Source: Allonocardiopsis opalescens
GTDB taxonomy: Bacteria > Actinomycetota > Actinomycetes > Streptosporangiales > Streptosporangiaceae
Assembly: GCF_003002095.1 (NCBI RefSeq)
Contig: NZ_PVZC01000008.1
Location: 124,001 to 188,000, forward strand
Direction of reading: 5' to 3'
Length of the DNA: 64,000 nucleotides
Positions within the stretch are counted from its first letter, which is position 1; every line of letters begins with the position of its first letter. This document shows, piece by piece, positions 36,291 through 42,908 of the stretch. Both the position numbers and the translations under genes were made by a program. The notes below the pieces were generated by a model. That model did not search any database. It was not told the origin of the DNA and saw only the letters and a program-made list of their open reading frames with translations.

Positions 36291-37172
36291 CTAGCCCTTC
36301 AGCCCGGTGCTGGACACGCCCTGCACGATGAGGCGCTGGAAGGCGAGGAAGAACAGCACGACGGGCAGCAGCGCGAGCACCGACATCGCGATCATCGTCC
36401 CGTAGTCGGAGTTGCTCTGCTGGTCGACGAACATCCGCAGCGCCAACGGCAGCGGGTAGTTCTCCGGCGAGTTCAGGAAGATCAGCGGCCCGAAGAAGTC
36501 GTTCCAGCTCCAGATGAAGGTGAAGATCGCCGCGGTGGTGAGCGCCGGGCGCGACAGCGGCAGGATCACGTGCCAGAAGATCCCCCAGTAGCCGCAGCCG
36601 TCGATGCGGGCGGCTTGGTCCAGCTCGCGGGGCAGCCCGCGCATGAACTGCACCATCAGGAAGACGAAGAAGGCCTCGGTCGCCAGGAACTTGCCCAGCA
36701 GCAGCGGCACGTAGGTGTCGATCAGCTCCAGCCGCTGGAAGAGGATGTACTGCGGGATGATCACCACGTGGAAGGGCAGCAGCAGGGTGGAGATCATCAG
36801 GCTGAACAGCAGGCCCCGGCCGGGGAAGCGCAGCCGGGCGAAGGCGTAGGCCACCAGCGCCGAGGAGGCGACGGTGCCGACCACGGAGCCGAGCGCCAGG
36901 ATCAGCGAGTTGCCGAAGAACACGCTGGTCGGGACGCCCGCGACGCCCTCCATCGCCCGCTGGTAGTTGTCGGCCACCGGCCGCGCGGGGAACAGCTCAG
37001 GGCTGCCGACGATGTCGTCGGGCTTGACCGAGGCGCCCAGCAGCCAGGCCAGCGGGTACAGCAGCACCGCGAGCAGCGCCAGCGCGGCCAGGTGCCAGAC
37101 CGCGGCGCGCAGCGCCTCGCGGACCCGCCGGGCCGGGCCGGCGGCGCGGGCCGTCCGTGCGGTGGCGCTCAC
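36291..37172 (-). CDS. Carbohydrate ABC transporter permease (MalG type), third system
   Basis: Protein of 293 residues with six membrane helices. The EAA loop is 'LDQAARIDGCGYWGIFWHVILPLSRP' in outline and the C-terminus is 'LIVQGVSSTGLKG'. GTG 37172 overlaps the upstream permease stop by 4 bp. Its place beside a YesL-like protein, with an operator shared with the PL11 and GH42 genes, indicates import of unsaturated rhamnogalacturonan fragments (inference). Confidence 0.92.
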   Translation of the reverse strand: MSATARTARAAGPARRVREALRAAVWHLAALALLAVLLYPLAWLLGASVKPDDIVGSPELFPARPVADNYQRAMEGVAGVPTSVFFGNSLILALGSVVGTVASSALVAYAFARLRFPGRGLLFSLMISTLLLPFHVVIIPQYILFQRLELIDTYVPLLLGKFLATEAFFVFLMVQFMRGLPRELDQAARIDGCGYWGIFWHVILPLSRPALTTAAIFTFIWSWNDFFGPLIFLNSPENYPLPLALRMFVDQQSNSDYGTMIAMSVLALLPVVLFFLAFQRLIVQGVSSTGLKG

Positions 37173-38122
37173 CGGCCGTCCTCCCCCGCGTAGTAGACCC
37201 AGGCGCGCGAGAGCCGAAACAGCAGCAGCGTCACCAGCCCCACGCCGGCCACCAGCATCCAGGCCATCGCCGAGGCGTAGCCCATCCGGAAGTCGGTGAA
37301 GCCCTGGAAGTACAGGTAGAGCGTGTAGAAGAGGGTGGAGTCGGCCGGGCCGCCGGTCGCGTTGCTCACCACGTAGGAGGCGGTGAAGACCTGGAAGGCG
37401 TTGACGGTCTCCAGCAGCAGGTTGAAGAAGATCACCGGGGAGATCATCGGCACGGTCACCGACCAGAACTTCCGCCAGCGGCCGGCGCCGTCCACGTCGG
37501 CCGCCTCGTACAGCTCCTGCGGCACCTCCTTGAGGCCGGCCAGGAAGATGACCATGGGCGCGCCGAACTGCCAGATCGCCAGCACCACCAGCACCAGCAG
37601 CGCGTAGTCGGGATTGCCCACCCAGCCGCCCAGCTCGATGCCGACGGACGACAGGGTCCGGTCGACGGCGCCGTCCTGCATGAACAGCGCCCGCCACACC
37701 AGTGCGAGGCTGACGCTGGCGCCCAGCAGCGAGGGCGCGTAGAAGGCGGAGCGGTAGAAGCCCTCGCCCCGGCGCCGCCGGGCCAGCAGCATCGCCACGG
37801 CCAGCGCCAGCGCCAGCTTGGCCGGGACCGACAGCAGCACGTAGACGAGCGTGACCCGCACCGAGCCGCGCCAGCGCTCGTCGGCGAACATCGCCGCGTA
37901 GTTGTCCAGCCCGACCCACTCCGGCTGGTCGAAGAGGTTGTAGTCGGTGAAGGACAGGTAGAGCGAGGCGAGCATCGGGCCCAGGGTCAGCAGCACGATG
38001 CCGAGGATCCACGGCGACAGGAACAGGTACCCGGCCGCGCCCTCCCGGCCCGCCCGGGCCGGGCGCGCTCGGCGGCGGGCGGGCCGGTCCGGGGACGCCT
38101 TGGCCGGGGGGCGCTCGGCCAC
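37169..38122 (-). CDS. Carbohydrate ABC transporter permease (MalF type), third system
   Basis: Protein of 317 residues from GTG 38122, with six membrane helices ('YLFLSPWILGIVLLTLGPMLASLYLSFTDYN' starts the first). The coupling loop is 'LYEAADVDGAGRWRKFWSVTVPMI' in outline. The start is uncertain: no good ribosome site is visible, and the GTG lies in the loop edge of a 17-bp hairpin. The reading frame continues upstream into the lipoprotein gene, where a TTG near 38158 is a weaker option. The N-terminal tail is basic and cytoplasmic. Confidence 0.88.
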   Translation of the reverse strand: MAERPPAKASPDRPARRRARPARAGREGAAGYLFLSPWILGIVLLTLGPMLASLYLSFTDYNLFDQPEWVGLDNYAAMFADERWRGSVRVTLVYVLLSVPAKLALALAVAMLLARRRRGEGFYRSAFYAPSLLGASVSLALVWRALFMQDGAVDRTLSSVGIELGGWVGNPDYALLVLVVLAIWQFGAPMVIFLAGLKEVPQELYEAADVDGAGRWRKFWSVTVPMISPVIFFNLLLETVNAFQVFTASYVVSNATGGPADSTLFYTLYLYFQGFTDFRMGYASAMAWMLVAGVGLVTLLLFRLSRAWVYYAGEDGR

Positions 38123-38145
38123 GGGTGCGGCCGAGCGCCCCCCGG
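38104..38145 (-). promoter_or_regulatory. Very stable hairpin covering the permease start codon
   Basis: A perfect 17-bp stem (38104-38120 with 38129-38145) and 8-nt loop sit between the lipoprotein and first permease genes. The predicted GTG start (38120-38122) lies at the stem-loop junction. Such a structure can end part of the transcription, stabilise the lipoprotein mRNA and limit permease translation. Confidence 0.6.
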
Positions 38146-38147
38146 TC

Positions 38148-39413
38148 TCAGGAGCCAAGGGTCTGCTCGGCGTAGGCGATGAACTCCTGCGCGGCCTCCT
38201 CAGGGGTGGCCTCGCCGAGGCCGACGGTCTCGCCGAGCCGGATGAACTCGCCCTCCAGCGAGCCGGCACCGGCCGGCGGCGCGGGCGGGGGCACGGTGAG
38301 CTGGTCGAAGATGGCGTCCTCGTAGTCGAGGATGGCCTGGTCGACCTCGTTGTACTCGGCGCCCTCGCGCTGGGCGGTGTTGGCCGGGATGCCGCGGCTG
38401 CCGCCGAAGATCTGCGCCACCTCGGGGCTGTTGGTCATGAAGTCGATCAGCATGGCCGCCTCGGCCGGGTGCTCGGTGCGGCTGAAGGCGGCGTACATCA
38501 TGGAGGGCTTCAGGTACTGGCCGAGGTTGTCGGGGTCGGAGGTGGGGACCGGGGCGAGCGCCAGCTCCCGGTCCGTCTCACCGGTGAAGCGCGCCAGCTG
38601 GTTGTCCCAGTTGAACTCCGACGCCGACAGGCCCGCCCCGATCGTGGCCAGCGGCTGCACCTCCACCGCCTCGGAGGTGGGCACGATCGCGCCGCTGTCG
38701 CGCAGCGGCTGCATGTGCGACCAGAACTCCGCCAGCCGGGCGGCGTCGACGCCGAGCCCGCCGTCCTCGGTGAACAGCTCGCCGCCCTCCTGGCGGAGCT
38801 GGAGCTCCAGCACCCAGATCAGAGTGCCGTAGTCGTGGCCGCCGTAGATCTCGCCGGAGGACTCCGAGACCTGCTCGATGGCGGCGTCGTAGTCGTCCCA
38901 GGTCCACCCGTCCTCGGGCACCTCGACGCCGGCCGCCTCGAACTCCTCGGGGATGTAGACCATGGTGAAGGTGTTGCCGCCGATGGGCACGGCGTAGCGG
39001 GCGCCGTCAACGGTGCCGACGTCGGCGAAGGCGTCGAGCGTGCCGCTGACGTCGAGGTTCTCGCCGACCTGCTCGTTGAGGTCGAGCAGCAGGCCCCGGT
39101 CGGCGTACTCGCGCAGGTACATGTAGTCCATGTGCATGACGTCGGGCAGGCCGCCGCCGGCGGCGTCGGTGTTCAGCCGCTGCCAGTAGGCGTCCCACTC
39201 CTGGAAGGTGGGGGTGACCGAGATGTTGGGGTGCTGCTCCTCGAACAGGTCGATGGCCTGCTGGGTCAGCTCCGCGCGGTCGGCGTTCCCCCACCAGGCG
39301 TAGCGCAGTTCGACCGTGCCGTCGTCGGCGCCGCCGCCGCACCCGGCCGCCACCAGGGCCAGCACGGCCGCCGCGGCCGCCACCCGGCGTCCCCGGCCTC
39401 GTGTACCCACCAT
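38148..39413 (-). CDS. Sugar-binding lipoprotein of ABC transporter (third system)
   Basis: Protein of 421 residues. Lipobox 'VAAGC' gives Cys25 as the lipidated residue after a basic, Ala-rich signal. Solute-binding family 1 features include 'QQAIDLFEEQHPNISVTPTFQEWDAYWQRLNTDAAGGGLPDVMHMDYMYLREYADRG' and 'NTFTMVYIPEEFEAAGVEVPEDGWTWDDY'. I chose ATG 39413, which has GGAGG upstream, over the longer frame to 39533. A promoter (39490-39517) and an operator GGCAAACGCTTTCC lie just upstream. The same motif controls a PL11 lyase, so the ligand is probably a rhamnogalacturonan oligosaccharide. Confidence 0.92.
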   Translation of the reverse strand: MVGTRGRGRRVAAAAAVLALVAAGCGGGADDGTVELRYAWWGNADRAELTQQAIDLFEEQHPNISVTPTFQEWDAYWQRLNTDAAGGGLPDVMHMDYMYLREYADRGLLLDLNEQVGENLDVSGTLDAFADVGTVDGARYAVPIGGNTFTMVYIPEEFEAAGVEVPEDGWTWDDYDAAIEQVSESSGEIYGGHDYGTLIWVLELQLRQEGGELFTEDGGLGVDAARLAEFWSHMQPLRDSGAIVPTSEAVEVQPLATIGAGLSASEFNWDNQLARFTGETDRELALAPVPTSDPDNLGQYLKPSMMYAAFSRTEHPAEAAMLIDFMTNSPEVAQIFGGSRGIPANTAQREGAEYNEVDQAILDYEDAIFDQLTVPPPAPPAGAGSLEGEFIRLGETVGLGEATPEEAAQEFIAYAEQTLGS

Positions 39414-39455
39414 CTCGCGTGCCTCCAGCGCGTCCGAGCCGGTCGGGCACGGTCC

Positions 39456-39469
39456 GGAAAGCGTTTGCC
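39456..39469 (-). promoter_or_regulatory. GGCAAACGCTTTCC operator for the third ABC operon
   Basis: Read on the minus strand, GGCAAACGCTTTCC is a LacI-type half-symmetric operator 43 bp before the lipoprotein start. It lies just after the predicted transcription start, a classic repressor position. Confidence 0.65.
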
Positions 39470-39489
39470 CGACGTCAGGTGGCTCGTAC

Positions 39490-39517
39490 GTTAGAGGCAG
39501 GTTACGAGCAGAGTCAA
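39490..39517 (-). promoter_or_regulatory. Promoter of the third ABC operon
   Basis: TTGACT (39512-39517) and TCTAAC (39490-39495) on the minus strand are 16 bp apart; the expected start is near 39483. Confidence 0.55.
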
Positions 39518-39730
39518 CAGTTCCGATCAGCACCGCTCACCTCTGATCAGATCGATACCGATTCGGGTCCATACCGGTCTGGTATTGACCCGATCCGCCC
39601 TGCTCCCAGGGCGATCACGTCCGGCGGACTCCGGGCCCGGACCGGCCTGAGCTGGGCCGACGCGGCCGCGTGATCGCAGTTGATCCGCCCGGCGGTTGTG
39701 TTTCCGTTCCGTTGCGGACATCATGACGCC

Positions 39731-39744
39731 GGAAAGGGCTTTCC
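39731..39744 (+). promoter_or_regulatory. GGAAAGGGCTTTCC operator before the beta-propeller gene
   Basis: GGAAAG and CTTTCC flank GG, one base from the GGAAAGCGCTTTCC consensus seen at neighbouring genes. It lies 34 bp upstream of the GTG start. The promoter itself is unclear (a weak TTGTGT / CATCAT pair at 39696-39724). Confidence 0.5.
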
Positions 39745-39778
39745 CGAACCGCTTCGGGACCCGCTGAGGAGGTCGACC

Positions 39779-41554
39779 GTGCCGTCCCCCAACCGCTCCC
39801 GCCCGTCTCCGCGCCGCGCCCGCCGACTGTTCGCCTTGGTCACGGCGCTCGCCGTGTCGGCGCCGCTCACCGCTGCCGCCGCCGAGGACGCCCCCGCGCC
39901 CGAGCCCCCGCCGGTCATCGAGCCGGTCCTGGCGGGCGAGATCGACATCAGCGCCGCCGGCGGCGGCGCCCGCATGCTGTTCGGCGACGTCAGCGGCGAC
40001 GGCCGGCTCGACATCGTGATGATGCAGCCGGCCTACTCCGAGGACGACCGCTACATCGGCGCCCAGGTGCAGGCGCTGACCGCCTACGAGCTCACCGGCG
40101 AGCCGCTCTGGCAGGTCGGCACGCCCGACCCCCGGGTGACCAACAACGGCTCCGACATCCCGGCCCAGATCTACGACATCGACGGCGACGGCGACAACGA
40201 GGTGCTGGCCGTGGTCGAGGACCGGTTCACCGTCTTCGACGGCGCGACCGGCGAGTTCGTCCGCGACTTCGCGCTGCCGCACCCCGAGGCGCACGACGCG
40301 ATCGCGATCGCCAACTTCCGCGGCCTGGAGCGGCCGAGCGACATCCTGCTGAAGGACCGCTACAACCAGGTCTGGGCGCTGGACTCCTACGGCGAGGTGC
40401 TCTGGACGCACCGGGGCAACCCCGGGCACTACCCGTGGCCCTACGACTTCGACGACGACGGCGACCAGGAGCTGATGGCCGGATACGAGTTCCTGGAGTC
40501 CGACGGCACCCTGCGCTGGACCGCCGACATGGCCGACCACGCCGACACGATGTGGATGGGCGACGTCGACGGGGACGGCGCCCCCGACATCACCCTGGGC
40601 GGCGCCGAGACGGTCGTGCACGACAGCTCCGGCCGCGAGATCTGGCGCAACAACGAGACCGTGGAGTCGCAGAACATCATCCTCGGCGACTTCCGCACCG
40701 ACCTCGACGGACTGGAGGCGCTCGGCCTGGACCGGATCGACCGGACCGAGAACGGCTACGACGGCCTGTTCCTGATCGACTCGCAGGGATCGATGATCTT
40801 CCAGGAGGAGCGCGAGACGCGCGGCTGCTGGGGCTCCATCCCCGACAAGATCCACAACTGGGACGGCCGGCACTCCGACCTGATTATGGTCTGGAACCGG
40901 GGCTGCGGCGAGGCCACCACCATCAGCGACGGCCACGGCAACGTGGTGACGACCTTCCCGGTCGACGGCCGGCTGATGCACGCGGACCTGTGCGGCGACG
41001 ACCGCGAGGAGGTGGTCGACTACGTGATGGGCGACACCGCCTACATCTACACCAACGGCGGCTGCGACCTGGACTCCCACATCACCGGCGAGCCCCAGCC
41101 CCAGCTGAAGCAGCGCTACAACTTCACCCGCTACTCGGCGGGCGAGCAGCCCGTCGACCACGCCGCCGGGCACCCCGCGCGCTCCTCCAGCGGCCGGGGC
41201 GCCGACCGCGCCCTCGACGGCTCGGCCGCCAGCGGCTGGCGCCCGTCCGCCCTGGACCACCGGCCGTGGTGGCGGGTCGACCTGGAGCGGCAGCGCGAGA
41301 TCACCCAGCTGGAGCTCGAACTCCCCGGCGCCACCGGCCCGGCCTGGGCCCGCCCCGGCTACCGCGTCGAGGTGTCGGCCGACGGCCGCGACTGGACGCA
41401 GATCGCCTCCGGCGAACTCGCCCGCCGCCCGCGGACCGCCCACCACGACGTCGTCGGGCTCGGCCGCCATGTCCGCGTCGGCTTCACCGGCCACTGGCCC
41501 TTCACCGCCCGATCCGCCGGCCTCGACGAGGTCCGGATCCTGGGCAACCGCTGA
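39779..41554 (+). CDS. Secreted FG-GAP beta-propeller protein with discoidin-like C-terminal domain
   Basis: Protein of 591 residues. A signal peptide (basic 'RRARR', hydrophobic 'LFALVTALAVSAPLTAAAA') is followed by repeated calcium-binding FG-GAP/VCBS blades: 'MLFGDVSGDGRLDIVMM', 'IYDIDGDGDNEVLAVVEDRFTVFDGATG', 'YDFDDDGDQELMAGYEF' and 'MGDVDGDGAPDITLGGA'. Residues about 465-590 look like an F5/8-type C (CBM32-like) domain ('ALDGSAASGWRPSALDHRPWWRVDLERQREITQLELEL', 'YRVEVSADGRDWTQIASG'). The propeller resembles PL11-type and related rhamnogalacturonan-acting folds, but I cannot assign a catalytic family. GTG 39779 follows GAGGAGG. Operator and location tie it to rhamnogalacturonan use. Confidence 0.8.
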   Translation: MPSPNRSRPSPRRARRLFALVTALAVSAPLTAAAAEDAPAPEPPPVIEPVLAGEIDISAAGGGARMLFGDVSGDGRLDIVMMQPAYSEDDRYIGAQVQALTAYELTGEPLWQVGTPDPRVTNNGSDIPAQIYDIDGDGDNEVLAVVEDRFTVFDGATGEFVRDFALPHPEAHDAIAIANFRGLERPSDILLKDRYNQVWALDSYGEVLWTHRGNPGHYPWPYDFDDDGDQELMAGYEFLESDGTLRWTADMADHADTMWMGDVDGDGAPDITLGGAETVVHDSSGREIWRNNETVESQNIILGDFRTDLDGLEALGLDRIDRTENGYDGLFLIDSQGSMIFQEERETRGCWGSIPDKIHNWDGRHSDLIMVWNRGCGEATTISDGHGNVVTTFPVDGRLMHADLCGDDREEVVDYVMGDTAYIYTNGGCDLDSHITGEPQPQLKQRYNFTRYSAGEQPVDHAAGHPARSSSGRGADRALDGSAASGWRPSALDHRPWWRVDLERQREITQLELELPGATGPAWARPGYRVEVSADGRDWTQIASGELARRPRTAHHDVVGLGRHVRVGFTGHWPFTARSAGLDEVRILGNR

Positions 41555-41560
41555 ACCCCG

Positions 41561-41602
41561 CGCCCCCGTGCCGGGCCTCCCCCACCGGCCCGCACGGGGG
41601 CG
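41561..41602 (+). terminator. Terminator after the beta-propeller gene
   Basis: CGCCCCCGTGC-C-GGGCC pairs with GGCCCGCACGGGGGCG through one bulged C, giving about 16 base pairs seven bases past the stop codon. Confidence 0.65.
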
Positions 41603-41664
41603 CGGCGCGTCCGGGCCCGGCGGCCCGCGTCGCGGGGCGCACCGGCGGCGACTACGCTGCGGAC

Positions 41665-41745
41665 GTGGTGAGAGAGCTGATCGGCGCGGGCGCCCCCGCG
41701 CGGCGCGCGTTCCGGCGGCACCCCGCGCCGGACGGGCGCCGGTGA
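41665..41745 (+). CDS. Short ORF overlapping the cbiO start (weak)
   Basis: A 26-codon frame from tandem GTG codons ends in TGA within the GTGA that starts the cbiO-type gene. Its basic product ('VVRELIGAGAPARRAF') matches nothing I know. It may be a coupling leader, a remnant of a longer gene, or chance. Confidence 0.25.
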   Translation: MVRELIGAGAPARRAFRRHPAPDGRR

Positions 41746-42551
41746 GCGCCCCGGGCGCGCGGCCCCCGGCCGGCGAGGCGGCCGGCGCGGTCCCCGACCT
41801 GCTGGTGGAAGGGCTGCGCTACCGCTATCCCGACGGCGTCGAGGCGCTGCGCGGGGTCGACCTGGTGGTGCGGCCGGGCGAGCGGGTGGCGCTGCTCGGG
41901 CCCAACGGCGCCGGGAAGACCACCCTGGTGCTGCACCTCAACGGGATCCTGGGCGGTGCGGACGTCGGCGGGTCCGAGGGCTCGGTGGCCGTGGGCGGGC
42001 TGCCGGTGCGCGCGGAGAACCTGCCGGAGATCCGGGGGCGGGTGGGCATCGTCTTCCAGGACCCCGACGACCAGCTCTTCATGCCGACGGTGCGCCAGGA
42101 CGTCGCCTTCGGCCCGGCCAACCAGGGGCTGCGCGGCGCGGAGCTGGCCGGGCGGGTGCGCACCGCCCTGGAGCAGGTCGGGCTGGCCGAGCTCGCCGAG
42201 CGCCCGCCGCACCACCTCAGCTACGGCCAGCGCCGCCGCGCCGCGCTGGCCACCGTGCTCGCCATGCGCCCGCGCGTGCTGGTGCTGGACGAGCCCTCGG
42301 CCAATCTCGACCCCGCGTCGCGCCGCGAGTTCGCCGAGGTGCTGCGCTCGCTGGACACCACCCTGGTGATGGTCACCCACGACCTGCCCTACGCGCTGGA
42401 GCTGTGCCCCCGGTCCGCGATCCTGGCCGACGGCGTCATCGCCGCCGACGGGCCCACTCCCGCGCTGCTCGCCGACGACGCCCTGCTCCGCCGCTACCGC
42501 CTCGAACTCCCCTACGGCTTCTCGGTGCCGGCCGCCGGACCGGGCGCCTAG
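41742..42551 (+). CDS. cbiO: Energy-coupling factor ABC ATPase, CbiO type
   Basis: Protein of 269 residues. Walker A is 'LLGPNGAGKTTLVLHLNGIL', the Q-loop 'VGIVFQDPDDQLFMPTVRQDVAFGP', the signature 'LSYGQRRRAALATVLAM' and Walker B 'VLVLDEPSANLDP'. The QDPDDQLF sequence is diagnostic for ECF/cobalt-type ATPases, which energise CbiMNQ nickel/cobalt importers in the membrane. The matching cbiQ, cbiN and cbiM genes lie 8 kb away at 50.1-52.0 kb on the other strand, so the complex is encoded in two places. GTG 41742 is the start. Signature LSYGQ replaces the usual LSGGQ, as in many CbiO proteins. Confidence 0.9.
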   Translation: MSAPGARPPAGEAAGAVPDLLVEGLRYRYPDGVEALRGVDLVVRPGERVALLGPNGAGKTTLVLHLNGILGGADVGGSEGSVAVGGLPVRAENLPEIRGRVGIVFQDPDDQLFMPTVRQDVAFGPANQGLRGAELAGRVRTALEQVGLAELAERPPHHLSYGQRRRAALATVLAMRPRVLVLDEPSANLDPASRREFAEVLRSLDTTLVMVTHDLPYALELCPRSAILADGVIAADGPTPALLADDALLRRYRLELPYGFSVPAAGPGA

Positions 42552-42654
42552 GCCCCGCCGCTTCCCCGCGGCGGCCGTGGTGGGCGGGCCGGCGGCACCG
42601 CCCGGCGCCGCGGACGGAGGACCGTCCGCCCCCACGGTGCATGCCCCGCTGACC

Positions 42655-42668
42655 GGAAAGCGCTTACC
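42655..42668 (+). promoter_or_regulatory. GGAAAGCGCTTACC operator upstream of the PL11 gene
   Basis: The same GGAAAGCGCTTnCC pattern as at 33613 and, inverted, at 39456. It ends 9 bp before the predicted -35 box of the PL11 promoter. The 42552-42908 interval contains this site, the promoter with palindrome, an orphan ribosome site and a hairpin, all described here. Confidence 0.6.
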
Positions 42669-42677
42669 CCCAAACCG

Positions 42678-42728
42678 TTGATTCGCCCCGCGGCCCGTGG
42701 TACGGTGCGCCCATAAAAACGTTTTTAT
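42678..42728 (+). promoter_or_regulatory. PL11 promoter with AT-rich palindrome at the transcription start
   Basis: TTGATT (42678-42683) and TACGGT (42701-42706) are 17 bp apart and predict a start near 42713. ATAAAAACGTTTTTAT at 42713-42728 is a perfect 16-bp palindrome exactly there, in an otherwise GC-rich region. It may be an operator or a 5'-end RNA hairpin. Confidence 0.55.
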
Positions 42729-42763
42729 ATATATCGCGACCAACCGGGACCCTGAATCGAACC

Positions 42764-42877
42764 GAGGAGGTCGACCTCTAGAGCATTAGCGAAACCTTCC
42801 TTTCTAATTTCTACCCACCAATGTCCGCGCTCGGCGCGGAAGTTTGGTCCATGCGTACCTTAAGGGGGTGGTACGCA
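42764..42877 (+). promoter_or_regulatory. PL11 leader: orphan ribosome site and hairpin
   Basis: GAGGAGGTCGACC at 42764-42776 equals the ribosome site and spacer of the gene at 39779 but has no start codon after it; GAGGTCGACCTC (42767-42778) is also a palindrome. TGCGTACC (42852-42859) pairs with GGTACGCA (42870-42877) around a 10-nt purine-rich loop, 31 bp before the real ATG. A 5-codon ATG frame at 42895-42912 overlaps that ATG and may be chance. Confidence 0.4.
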
Positions 42878-42908
42878 GTTCCGTGCGATCCACCATGGAG
42901 CACATTTC

